From the NCBI GenBank assembly GCA_965232015.1, contig OZ246946.1:682001-746000 (forward strand): DNA of 64,000 nucleotides, written 5' to 3'. This DNA is from JAJEAO01 sp963667635 (GTDB lineage Bacteria > Acidobacteriota > Vicinamibacteria > Marinacidobacterales > Marinacidobacteraceae). The notes beneath the pieces were generated by a model, which was not told the origin of the DNA, did not search any database, and worked only from the letters and a program-made list of their open reading frames with translations. Shown here piece by piece: positions 7,367 through 15,534 of this stretch. Position 1 is the stretch's first letter. Each line of letters starts with the position of its first letter. A program made the translations under genes and the position numbers.

Positions 7367-7745
7367 GGACCAGCGCGCCCTTCGCGCGAATCTGTTCGGC
7401 TATCTCCGCCGGGACCTTCTCCAGCTCGACCACATCCACGGGCAGCGTCGTCCCGTCCATCGCGAGTCCGAGAACGCGGAAGAACTCGGCCGGTCCGGAG
7501 AGCCCCTCGACAGCCAGATCGATGTCCGAGATCTCGCTGAAGCGCGAGCGATCAAGGAGCGATCCCCACTGGTAGATCCGGCGCGGATTCACCTCTTCGA
7601 CGATGGTCGCGATGATGGTCCGAGCGTCCCGCGTGGCCCGCTCGAAGCGCGCCGCGATCCGCGCTTGCCGTCGCGCTTCCTTGCGTGCGAGGAAGGCGCG
7701 CGCCTCGTCGAGAGCGATGCCGAACTCGTTCTCCACTCTCTTCAC
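7347..7745 (-). CDS. MNT-type nucleotidyltransferase antitoxin
   Basis: A 132-residue minimal nucleotidyltransferase with GS at 61-62 (QWGSLLDRSRFSEISDIDLAV) and the metal-binding D74-x-D76. A third acidic residue is plausible at D104 in PVDVVEL. It would nucleotidylate and silence the HepT-like partner encoded downstream with a 20-nt overlap. It starts at GTG 7745, 20 nt after the class V aminotransferase stop, so all three may be co-transcribed. Residues 1-30 are a charged helix (ALDEARAFLARKEARRQARI). A truncated copy of its 5' part is at 1612-1776. Confidence 0.85.
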   Translation of the reverse strand: MKRVENEFGIALDEARAFLARKEARRQARIAARFERATRDARTIIATIVEEVNPRRIYQWGSLLDRSRFSEISDIDLAVEGLSGPAEFFRVLGLAMDGTTLPVDVVELEKVPAEIAEQIRAKGALVHERTGG

Positions 7746-7765
7746 GAAGGGAGCGCCCCGGCCGA

Positions 7766-9013
7766 TCAGACGATCAGGAGGCGGAGGGCGTTCAGGCCGT
7801 CGAGGGCGCGCTGGATGTGCTCTTCCGTGTTGTAGATGTGCGGCGAGAGCCGGAAGCCGCCGGACGTGGAGCCGGCGATGCCGTGATCGTCGTACATCCG
7901 GGAGAAGACTTCCCGCTGGTTGTCCGGGTTGACTCCGATGATGACGACGCCACCGGAGAGGTCGTCGGCCATCGGCGTGACGAGTGGGATGTCGAGGTCG
8001 AGGATGCCTTCCTTGAGCATGCGGGCGAGCTGGAGGACGCGCTGCTCGACCCGCGCCGTCGTGATCTCGGCGTGGAACGCGGCGGTCGTTTCCATGGCGG
8101 CGAGGCAGGGATCGTCGCGCTGCCCCATGGACTCGAACTTCCTCGCGCCGGTCGGATCGGGGTCGGCGTCGCCGCCCCAGCCGGGAGCGACCTCCATGGG
8201 CCAGATTCGGGAGATGTGCTCGCTGCGCACCGCGAGGACGCCGCACTCCTTGGGTCCGCAGTACCACTTGTGGGAACTGGACGAGTAGGTGTCGGCGCCC
8301 AGCGCGGGCAAGTCGATCACGAGGGCGCCGAGGCTCTGAGCGCCGTCGAGATGGAGATGGACATCGCGGCCGGCGAGACCGTCGGCGATCCGGCGCACCG
8401 GGAGGCGGATCCCGGAGACGTTCGAGACGTGGGTGATCGTGAGGACCTTCGTGTCGGGCGTGATCGCCTCGAGGAACGGCGCGGCGAGCGCTTCCCCGGT
8501 TTCGGCGTCCGTCGGGGTGGCGACCTTCTTCACCGAGAACCCGTAGCGGGCGGCGCGGACCTCCCAGGCGACGTGGTTCGTCGGGTGGTTCTGGTCCCAG
8601 AGGACGACCTCGTCGCCGGGGCCGAGCGGGAAGCCGCCGTTCACGATGTTGTTCGCTTCGCTGGTGTTGCGGACGAGGGCGACCTCGTCGGGGGTCACGC
8701 CGAGTTGCTCGGCGACGGCTTCGCGGGCTGCTTCCCGCAGGCTGCCGAACTTGCCGCGGTTCTGGAACGAACAGTCGTGGTCCATGTCGCGGGTGAGCTC
8801 GGTCACGGTGTCGGCCACCGAGCGAGGCGACGGGCACAGGTTCGCGGCGTTCATCGGCACCTTGTCCTCGCCGAACGGGAACTCGCGCCGCACCATGCGG
8901 AAGTAGCTCTCGTCGTCGGCCGCCGCGATGCGCGCAAGGGGGGCGAGGGCGGGGAGCGCGGCGGCGGAGCGGAGGAAGCTCCGTCGGGAGGTCGGGGGGA
9001 GGGAGTAAGTCAT
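7766..9013 (-). CDS. Class V aminotransferase, Tat-exported (isopenicillin N epimerase/cysteine desulfurase-like)
   Basis: A 415-residue fold-type I PLP enzyme. The N-terminus has a Tat-like motif (SRRSFLRSAAALPALAPLARIAA, split around residues 10-31), so it is predicted to be folded in the cytoplasm and exported. Cofactor residues are clear: HLDGAQ (D223) and the Schiff-base lysine K249 in SSSSHKW. The substrate cannot be told from sequence: relatives include isopenicillin N epimerase-like and selenocysteine lyase-like proteins. A truncated duplicate of its C-terminal half lies at 1862-2384. It is followed after 20 nt by the MNT/HepT genes, an unusual neighbour for a metabolic enzyme. Confidence 0.85.
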   Translation of the reverse strand: MTYSLPPTSRRSFLRSAAALPALAPLARIAAADDESYFRMVRREFPFGEDKVPMNAANLCPSPRSVADTVTELTRDMDHDCSFQNRGKFGSLREAAREAVAEQLGVTPDEVALVRNTSEANNIVNGGFPLGPGDEVVLWDQNHPTNHVAWEVRAARYGFSVKKVATPTDAETGEALAAPFLEAITPDTKVLTITHVSNVSGIRLPVRRIADGLAGRDVHLHLDGAQSLGALVIDLPALGADTYSSSSHKWYCGPKECGVLAVRSEHISRIWPMEVAPGWGGDADPDPTGARKFESMGQRDDPCLAAMETTAAFHAEITTARVEQRVLQLARMLKEGILDLDIPLVTPMADDLSGGVVIIGVNPDNQREVFSRMYDDHGIAGSTSGGFRLSPHIYNTEEHIQRALDGLNALRLLIV

Positions 9014-9151
9014 GGCGGGCCTCCGCGGGTTCTCTCGGTGCGTTTTGCGAGTCTATCGGGGGTCACGGAACGGAGAGCGGCGCTTCCGTAGGGGCGGTCC
9101 TCTCCAGGGCGGCACGAGTGTCCCCGGGGCGCAGTGGGTCGCGTACCGGGC

Positions 9152-9174
9152 CTCCACCGGGAAAACCGGTGGAG
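9152..9174. repeat. Hairpin palindrome between genes
   Basis: A perfect inverted repeat with 9-bp arms (CTCCACCGG / CCGGTGGAG) and a GAAAA loop, followed by GTCCGGTG. It lies in the 192-bp gap between the M20 peptidase and the class V aminotransferase. The loop-plus-CCGG core resembles sequence at 1808-1830 and, in reverse, at 12268-12285, so it belongs to the dispersed palindrome set of this genome. There is no T-tract, so I do not call it a terminator. Confidence 0.6.
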
Positions 9175-9205
9175 TCCGGTGTTCCGACGGCGCGTGCCGG
9201 CGCCG

Positions 9206-10531
9206 TCAGGACGCGCCCAGGATGGCGGCGGCGGCGAGGGCGAGCACCTTCGCGCTCCGCACCAGTTCCTCCACCGGGCAGTGCTCGTCGGGGCGGTGCG
9301 CCAGTTCGAGGATGCCGGGGCCGTAGGCGACGCAGTCCCGGACTCCGGCGACCGAGGCGAAGTGCTTCTGGTCGTAGGTGCCCGGACTCGCGACCTCCTC
9401 GACCTCGATGCCGAGCGCCCGCTGGACGCCCTGGCGGACCGCGGCCAGCGACAGGGAATCGGCCGGAGCGCGGGTCGGCTCGACGGCGAGGAGCTCCTCC
9501 ACCCGGTAGTCGCGGCCCGGGTCCCGCTCGGCGCACTCGCGCACCCAGGCGGCGGTTTCCTCGCGAACCCGGTCGAGCCCCTCCTCCGGCAGGAAGCGCC
9601 GGTCCAGGACCAGCTCGGCCCGGTCGGGGACCTGGGGCGATTCGAGCGCGTCGCCGGCCTGTCCGCTGCGGACGCTGTTCACGTTCAGGGTGGCGGCGCG
9701 CGCCTCGACCGGAACGACCGGCAGCCGGGTGCGCCGCGCCGCGATCGCCGGGATCCATCGGGTCCGGATGTCCTCGAGAAGCGGCGCGAGCCCGAGGACC
9801 GCGTTCTTCCCGAGGAAGGGCATGCTGCCGTGAGCCACCTCGCCGAGTGAGGTGATCCGCGTCCACAGGACGCCGCGATGGCCGACCGAGACCCGGCCCG
9901 AGCCGAACGGCTCCGGAATCATGACCGCGTCGGTGTCGCTCGCGATGTGGCCGGCGGCGGCGAGCCAGGCGACGCCCGCATGGCCGCCGGACTCCTCGTC
10001 CACGGTGCCCGAGATCTCGAGGACGCCGTGGAGCCGCACATCGGCGCGGCGGAGCGCCAGCGCCGCCCCGATGGCGGCGGCGATCCCGCCCTTCATGTCG
10101 GATGCGCCCCGCCCGTGGACGCTGCCCCCCTCGATGGCGCCCGAGAAGGGACTCCGGCTCCAGCCCGCGCCCGCCGGGACCACGTCGAAGTGACCGTTCC
10201 AGTGGAGCCGGCGGGCGCCGGTCCCCATCCTTCCGATCACGTTGCGGCGCGGCTGGGTCGCGGGGGGCATCCGGCGGATTTCGCCCGCGAGGTGTCCGGG
10301 GAGCCGCTCGCCGAAGTCGGGGGGCGGATCGTGGGTCTCCACCTCGAAGCCGGCGTGCCGCAGCCAGTCACCGATGAGGGCGGCGCACTCGAGGTAGTGG
10401 CGCCCCGGGGGGTTCACGGTGGGAATGCGGATCAGCTCGCTGGTGATCTCGGCGAGCTGGTCCCGACCCGCGTCCACCTGCCGGAGGATCCGCTCTTCGA
10501 GCGCGGCGGGGACCGGGCGGAGCGTCGGCAT
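9206..10531 (-). CDS. M20 family deacylase/peptidase (ArgE/DapE-like)
   Basis: A 441-residue zinc metallohydrolase of the acetylornithine deacetylase / succinyl-diaminopimelate desuccinylase group. Metal-site motifs are in order: H114-x-D116 (WNGHFDVVPAG), D145 (GRGASDMKGG), the E179-E180 pair (TVDEESGG), and a C-terminal His in the PDEHCPVEEL segment. It has no signal peptide, so it is cytoplasmic. The ArgE/DapE activity is not separable from other amidohydrolases of this family by sequence alone. It lies head-to-head with the P1 peptidase gene (45 nt apart), so the two probably share a promoter region. Confidence 0.87.
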   Translation of the reverse strand: MPTLRPVPAALEERILRQVDAGRDQLAEITSELIRIPTVNPPGRHYLECAALIGDWLRHAGFEVETHDPPPDFGERLPGHLAGEIRRMPPATQPRRNVIGRMGTGARRLHWNGHFDVVPAGAGWSRSPFSGAIEGGSVHGRGASDMKGGIAAAIGAALALRRADVRLHGVLEISGTVDEESGGHAGVAWLAAAGHIASDTDAVMIPEPFGSGRVSVGHRGVLWTRITSLGEVAHGSMPFLGKNAVLGLAPLLEDIRTRWIPAIAARRTRLPVVPVEARAATLNVNSVRSGQAGDALESPQVPDRAELVLDRRFLPEEGLDRVREETAAWVRECAERDPGRDYRVEELLAVEPTRAPADSLSLAAVRQGVQRALGIEVEEVASPGTYDQKHFASVAGVRDCVAYGPGILELAHRPDEHCPVEELVRSAKVLALAAAAILGAS

Positions 10532-10575
10532 CGGGAGGCGAGGATACTTTCCGGCCGGGGCAGTACGCTCCCGGC

Positions 10576-11610
10576 ATGACTCTGGCGGCGCTTGGGGGAG
10601 CGGCGCTTCTCGCGGCGGTGGCGGCGGGGCAATCGCCGCCCGGCGCCGACCCCGGCCTGACGGCGGTCGAGGGCGTCGAGGTCGGCCACCACGAGCTCCC
10701 CGGCGGCCGGACCGGGTGTTCGGTCGTCCTGGTTCGCGGCGGCGCGGTCGGCGGCGTGGATGTTCGGGGAGGTGCGCCGGGCACCCGGGAGACCGACCTG
10801 CTCAACCCGGTGAACACGATCGAACGGGTCCACGCAGTGGCGCTCTCTGGCGGGAGCGCGTTCGGTCTCGCGGTCGCCGACGGCGTCATGGACTGGCTGG
10901 AGGAGCGCGGCATCGGCTTCCCGGTGGGTCCGTTCCGGGTGCCGCTGGTCCCGGCGGCGATCCTGTTCGACCTCGGCGTCGCGGGCGAAGGCGCCGAGCG
11001 GCCCGGAGCGGAGTGCGGGACGCGGGCGGCGGAGGCGGCGGGCCGGGGGCCGGTCCGCCGTGGCAACGCCGGAGCGGGCGCGGGCGCCACCGTGGGCAAG
11101 AGCCGGGGGATGGCGCGCGCGATGAAGGGCGGGGTCGGGTCGGCATCCCTGCGCTTCGACGACGGCCTCGTGGTGGCGGCGCTCGTTGCGGTGAACGCGG
11201 TCGGGGACGTCGTGGATCCGGCGACCGGGCAGGTCGTGGCGGGCGTCCGAGGCGAAGGCGGCCACCTCGCCGACGCCCGCCGACTTCTCCTCGAGGGCGC
11301 TCTCCCGCCGCTTTCCCGGGGAAACACGACGATCGGCGTGGTCGCGACGAACGCGCCGCTGACCCAGGCGCAGGCGACCCGGGTGGCCCGGATGGCGCAC
11401 GACGGGATGGCCCGCGCCATCTACCCGGTCCACACCCCGTCGGACGGGGACACCCTGTTCGCGCTCGCCACCGGGGACGGGCCGGACGCCTCGGTCGGCC
11501 GGATCGGCGCGCTCGCGGCTGAAGTCGTGGCGCGCGCCATCCTCGATGCGGTCCGCTCGGCCGAGTCGCTGCCGGGGATTCCGGCGGTCCGGGATCTCCC
11601 CCGTCCATGA
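10576..11610 (+). CDS. P1 family (S58/DmpA-like) aminopeptidase
   Basis: A 344-residue N-terminal-nucleophile peptidase that self-cleaves into two chains. The conserved processing site is at N250-T251 in SRGNTTIGVVATNAPL, with Thr251 as the predicted nucleophile. Other family blocks seen: NTIERVHAVALSGGSAFGLA and the glycine-rich GNAGAGAGATVGK. The first 20 residues are hydrophobic and Ala-rich, consistent with export. It overlaps the next gene by 4 nt (ATGA), so peptide cleavage and uptake by the SSS transporter are probably coupled. Confidence 0.9.
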   Translation: MTLAALGGAALLAAVAAGQSPPGADPGLTAVEGVEVGHHELPGGRTGCSVVLVRGGAVGGVDVRGGAPGTRETDLLNPVNTIERVHAVALSGGSAFGLAVADGVMDWLEERGIGFPVGPFRVPLVPAAILFDLGVAGEGAERPGAECGTRAAEAAGRGPVRRGNAGAGAGATVGKSRGMARAMKGGVGSASLRFDDGLVVAALVAVNAVGDVVDPATGQVVAGVRGEGGHLADARRLLLEGALPPLSRGNTTIGVVATNAPLTQAQATRVARMAHDGMARAIYPVHTPSDGDTLFALATGDGPDASVGRIGALAAEVVARAILDAVRSAESLPGIPAVRDLPRP

Positions 11611-13010
11611 CCCCGCACCTCGCCGTCCTTCTCGTCTGGTCGGCGGTCCTGATCGCGGTCGGCTGGCGGGCGTCGCGGGGGGCGCGCACGGCGTCCGGCT
11701 TCTTCGTCGCCGGACGGCGTCTCCCGGCGCGGCTGGTGTTCGCCACCGTGCTCGCCGCCAACATCGGCGCCGGCTCCACGGTGGGCGCGGCGGCGCTCGG
11801 CTACCAGCACGGGCTCGCCGCCTGGTGGTGGGTGGGAGCGGCGGGCATCGGGACCCTGCTCCTCGCGGTGTGGCTCGGTCCGCGCATGTGGCGGACGGCG
11901 AACCGGCATCGGCTCCGGACGGTCGGCGACTTCCTCGAGCTGCGTTACGGGGCGACCACCCGCGTGGTTCTGACCGGGCTGTTGCTGGTGGCCACGCTGT
12001 TCGTGCTCGCGGCGCAGCTCCTCGCCGCCGGCGTCCTCATCGGCGAGGTTGCGGACATTCCGCTTCCCCTGGGGATCCTGTTCTCGGCTGGTGTGATGAC
12101 CGCCTACTTCATCGCCGGCGGACTCGCCTCCGCCGCGGTCGTGAACCTGGCGCAGCTCGTCGTTCTCGTCGTCGGGCTCGGCCTGGTCGCGCCCTGGGCG
12201 TTCCTCGAAGCGGGCCGCGTGGACGGGGGTGCGGCCTGGTCGGCGGCGAGTGCCGGACTGGAGTCCGGCGCCGGTTCTCCCGGTAGGGGCCCCGACGGCG
12301 CGCTGGATGTGCTCGGGAGCGGCGCGCTGGCGTTCGGGTATCTGGCGCTCCTCGTTCCCGCGTTCCTCGTCTCCCCCGGCATCTTGCAGAAGCTGTTCGG
12401 CGGCCGGAGCGAGCGGGCGGTGCGTCGCGGGCTGGCGTGGGCCGGGGGGGCGCTCCTCCTGTTCGCGCTGGTCCCGCCGCTGATCGGCGCCGCGGCCGCC
12501 GTCCTCCACCCCGATCTCGGTACGCCGGACGCCGCGCTCCCGGCGGTTCTCGTCGAGACGCTGCCGGTGTGGCTCGGGTGCCTCGGGGTGGCGGCGCTCT
12601 TCTCCGCCGAGGTCTCGAGCGCCGACGCGGTCCTGTTCATGCTGTCCACGGCGTTCTCCCGCGACATCTACCAGCGCTGGATCCGGCCGGAGGCGGACGA
12701 CCGCGCCGTGCTCCGGGCGGCGCGCGGGGCGGCGGTCCTCTCCGGCATCGTCGCGGTCGGGATTGCGGTGGGGGCCGAGAGCGTCATCTCGTCCCTGACC
12801 GTCTTCTACACCGTCCTGGGCGTGTCCCTGTTCGTCCCGGTGGTCGCCGGGCTCCACCGGTTCCGGCCCGGCGGCGGGGCCGTGCTCGCGGGCGCGGCGG
12901 CGGGCGTCGCGGTCTTTCTCGTGGTTCCCGAGACGGCCTTCCTGCCGCCGCCGCTCCTCGGAATCGGCGCCTCCGCCGCGGTGATCGCGGTTGTTTCCCG
13001 TCTCTCGTGA
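11607..13010 (+). CDS. Sodium:solute symporter family transporter
   Basis: A 467-residue integral membrane protein of the SSS family with many hydrophobic segments. The family opening is present (SGFFVAGRRLP followed by ANIGAGSTVGAAALGYQHG), as is the VSPGILQKLF block and the EVSSADAVLFMLSTAFSRDIYQRW block. Substrate is unknown; the coupled P1 peptidase suggests amino acids or peptides. A loop around residues 212-235 (AASAGLESGAGSPGRGPDGALDV) is encoded by a dispersed palindromic repeat that inserts in frame without breaking the gene. Translation starts within the stop of the upstream gene. Confidence 0.88.
   Translation: MTPHLAVLLVWSAVLIAVGWRASRGARTASGFFVAGRRLPARLVFATVLAANIGAGSTVGAAALGYQHGLAAWWWVGAAGIGTLLLAVWLGPRMWRTANRHRLRTVGDFLELRYGATTRVVLTGLLLVATLFVLAAQLLAAGVLIGEVADIPLPLGILFSAGVMTAYFIAGGLASAAVVNLAQLVVLVVGLGLVAPWAFLEAGRVDGGAAWSAASAGLESGAGSPGRGPDGALDVLGSGALAFGYLALLVPAFLVSPGILQKLFGGRSERAVRRGLAWAGGALLLFALVPPLIGAAAAVLHPDLGTPDAALPAVLVETLPVWLGCLGVAALFSAEVSSADAVLFMLSTAFSRDIYQRWIRPEADDRAVLRAARGAAVLSGIVAVGIAVGAESVISSLTVFYTVLGVSLFVPVVAGLHRFRPGGGAVLAGAAAGVAVFLVVPETAFLPPPLLGIGASAAVIAVVSRLS
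12252..12285. repeat. Palindromic repeat inserted in frame in the SSS transporter gene
   Basis: GCCGGACTGGAGTCCGGC at 12252-12269 is an inverted repeat with 8-bp arms, directly followed by CCGGTTCTCCCGG, whose reverse complement resembles the hairpins at 9152-9174 and 1808-1830. The same palindrome, with the central GG/CC swapped, occurs between genes at 25483-25500 and partly at 25801-25815 and 29226-29240. Here it lies within a codon-continuous reading frame and encodes a short Gly/Ser-rich loop. Confidence 0.7.
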
Positions 13011-13152
13011 GGCCTGCCCTCCCCTGGCCTTCCACGCCGAACTCCCCAGGCGGCGGCCTCCCGGGCGGTGGTCGCGGTCCCCGACGCCGATTGGTATGCT
13101 CGGTGCCGGGCAGGGAACCCGAACGGAATCCTCGGGTTATCGGGTGATTGAA

Positions 13153-14634
13153 ATGGCTGGAGGAGAGGGTGCCAAGAACGGCCGGCCCGCGAGGGACGGG
13201 ACCGGGGGAGGCGATCCACTCGCGATGACGCCGCCGGCGATGCATCGTCTCGCGGCCCGGGCGACGGAAGTTCTCGTCGAACGCATCGCCGGCCTCGATG
13301 GCGCGAAGGCCTGGGATGGCGAGTTTCGCGAGGTGCTGGAGGGTGAGTTGGGCGGACCGCCACCGGAGGCGGGCCAGCCCGCCGAAGAGGTCCTGGACCT
13401 GGCGGTGGAGCAGGTCCTCCGGTACGCGGCGCGGCTCGATCATCCGCGATTCTTCGGTTTCGTCCCGTCGTCGCCCACCTGGCCTGCCGTGGTCGCGGAC
13501 TTTCTGGCCGCCGGCTTCAACATCAATTCGTGCACGTGGCTGGTGTCGAGCGGGACCGGTCAACTCGAACTCGTCGTCACGGACTGGATGCGGCAATGGA
13601 TCGGCTTTCCGGACACCGCCGGCGGGCTGCTGACGAGCGGCAGTTCGTCGGCCAGCGTCGAGGCCATGGTGGTGGCGCGGGAGGCGGCGGGGCATCCGGC
13701 GCGCCCGACCGTGTACATGAGCGATCAGAGCCACAGCGCGTTGAAGCGGGCGGCCATGATCGCCGGCGTGCGCCGGGAACATGTCCGGGTGGCGCCCACC
13801 GGAGACGACTTCCGAATCGACCTGGACGCGTTGACGCGCTCGATGGCGCGCGATCGTGACGCCGGATTGCAGCCGCTCGCCGTGTGCGCCAACGCGGGAA
13901 CATCCAGCACCGGCTCCGTTGATCCCCTGGCCGCGCTGGCGGACCTCTGCGAGCGGGAAGGCGTCTGGCTGCATGCCGACGCCGCGTACGGCGGCTTCGC
14001 CGTCCTGACGCAACCGGGCCGGCAACAGCTCGACGGGATCGAGCGGGTGGATTCGGTGAGCCTGGACGCCCACAAGTGGTTCTTCCAACCGTACGAGGCG
14101 GGCGCGCTCCTGGTGAAGGACAAGCGGTACCTGGAGAACGCCTTCGCCATCGGCCACGACGTCCTGCAGGACACGGTCTGGGGCGCGCACCATCCCAACT
14201 TCGCCGACCGGGGCCAACAACTGAGCCGGGCGGCGCGCGCGCTGAAGATCTGGATGTCGGTGCGGACGTTCGGGATGGCGAAGTTCCGGGCCGCCATCGA
14301 GCATGGACTGGATCTGGCGCGCCGCGGCGCCGCCTTCATCAAGGAAAGTCCGCTGCTCGAATTGATGACTCCCGTGACGCTCGGCATCGTGTGCTTCCGC
14401 GTGAATCCGGCCACCGTCGCCGGCGACGAAGCGGCTCTGGAAGAGATCAACCGGGAGGTGCTGGCGCAGGTCTTCTGGGGCGATCTGGCGTTCCTCTCTT
14501 CGACTTCGCTCAAGGGTGTCTTCTCGCTGCGGATGTGCATCCTGAACCACACGACGACCTGGGACGATGTGCGCCGAACCCTGGAGGCCGTCTCGGACTT
14601 CGGCGAGGAGGCGGTCTCGAGCCGGGCGAAGTGA
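13153..14634 (+). CDS. PLP-dependent group II decarboxylase (aromatic-L-amino-acid decarboxylase type), 1
   Basis: A 493-residue fold-type I decarboxylase. Key residues: H194 in SDQSHSALKRAA stacks on PLP, D276 in HADAAYGGF binds the pyridine nitrogen, and K308 in SLDAHKWFFQPYEAG forms the Schiff base. The arrangement fits aromatic-amino-acid/tyrosine decarboxylase-like enzymes; substrate is not predictable. The start at 13153 is chosen because it follows the TGA at 13144-13146 region closely; shorter starts at 13225 or 13240 would also keep the fold. A distant paralogue is at 54372-55808. Confidence 0.88.
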   Translation: MAGGEGAKNGRPARDGTGGGDPLAMTPPAMHRLAARATEVLVERIAGLDGAKAWDGEFREVLEGELGGPPPEAGQPAEEVLDLAVEQVLRYAARLDHPRFFGFVPSSPTWPAVVADFLAAGFNINSCTWLVSSGTGQLELVVTDWMRQWIGFPDTAGGLLTSGSSSASVEAMVVAREAAGHPARPTVYMSDQSHSALKRAAMIAGVRREHVRVAPTGDDFRIDLDALTRSMARDRDAGLQPLAVCANAGTSSTGSVDPLAALADLCEREGVWLHADAAYGGFAVLTQPGRQQLDGIERVDSVSLDAHKWFFQPYEAGALLVKDKRYLENAFAIGHDVLQDTVWGAHHPNFADRGQQLSRAARALKIWMSVRTFGMAKFRAAIEHGLDLARRGAAFIKESPLLELMTPVTLGIVCFRVNPATVAGDEAALEEINREVLAQVFWGDLAFLSSTSLKGVFSLRMCILNHTTTWDDVRRTLEAVSDFGEEAVSSRAK

Positions 14635-14711
14635 GCGAGCCGCCGGGTGCGGCGCCTTCGAGGCGCGGCCCGGCTCCGTCGCGGCCCCGGCGGGGAATAA
14701 TCCCGCGCGCC

Positions 14712-15503
14712 ATGAACTCTCCCCCCGACTCCCTCTTCTCGCTCCCGGGCCGCGATGTGCTCGTCATCGGCGGCGCCTCCGGGATCGGCGCCGCCACCGC
14801 GCGGCTCGCGGCCGGTTCGGGCGCCCGCGTCGTCGTGGCCGACCGGGACGAAGCCGCCGCCAACCGGGTCGCGTCGGAGATCGGCCGCTCCGCCTCGGCG
14901 CGGTCCGTGGACATCACCAGCGGCGAGGCGGTCGCGGAGCTGTTCGCCGGTCTCGACGCGGAGGGTTTCCGGCTGCGCGGGCTGGTCGTGACGCCCGGGA
15001 TCAACGTGCGCAAGCGCATCGCCGAGACCTCCGAGGAGGAGTTCGAGCGGGTCGTGCGGGTCAACTTCCGGGGGGCGTTCCTCGCGCTCCGCCACGGCGG
15101 CCCGGCGCTCCGCCGCGCCGGAGGCGGCTCGGTCGTCCTGCTCTCGTCCATCCGCTCTCAGGTCGTCGAGCCGGGGCAGGGGGTCTATGCCGGGACCAAG
15201 GCGGCGCTGGTGCAGCTCGCCCGCACGGCGGCGTCGGAGTGGGCCGCCGACGGAATCCGCGTCAACGCGCTCGCCCCCGGCGTCGTGGAGACGCCGCTCA
15301 CCGCGCCGATCGAATCTCGCCCGGACTGGAAGCAGGCCTATACCGCGAAGACGCTGCTGGGCCGCTGGGCGAGCGCCGAGGAGATCGCGGCCCCGGCGGT
15401 TTTCCTGCTCTCCCCGGCCGCCGCCTACATCACCGGGTCGGTCCTGTTCGTGGACGGCGGGTGGACCGCCGCCGACGGACGTTTCGACCCGTTCGGCGGG
15501 TAG
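14712..15503 (+). CDS. Short-chain dehydrogenase/reductase
   Basis: A 263-residue SDR oxidoreductase. NAD(P)-binding GGASGIG (20-26), followed by ADRD at the end of the second strand (residues 43-46), suggests preference for NAD(H). The catalytic set is S146, Y159 and K163 (VYAGTKAALVQLARTAASEW). The C-terminal block AAYITGSVLFVDGGWTA is standard for classical SDRs. It lies 77 nt after the decarboxylase. The substrate is unknown. Confidence 0.9.
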   Translation: MNSPPDSLFSLPGRDVLVIGGASGIGAATARLAAGSGARVVVADRDEAAANRVASEIGRSASARSVDITSGEAVAELFAGLDAEGFRLRGLVVTPGINVRKRIAETSEEEFERVVRVNFRGAFLALRHGGPALRRAGGGSVVLLSSIRSQVVEPGQGVYAGTKAALVQLARTAASEWAADGIRVNALAPGVVETPLTAPIESRPDWKQAYTAKTLLGRWASAEEIAAPAVFLLSPAAAYITGSVLFVDGGWTAADGRFDPFGG

Positions 15504-15534
15504 GACGGAAGACGGCCGGGCGGCCGGCGTCGGA

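Noticed and set aside
7685..9091. 468-codon plus-strand frame opposite the class V aminotransferase
   Set aside because: Antisense artefact of codon bias; Gly/Asp/Val-rich and without domain.
9152..9174. Hairpin as a Rho-independent terminator
   Set aside because: No T-tract on either strand; core matches the dispersed palindrome set instead.
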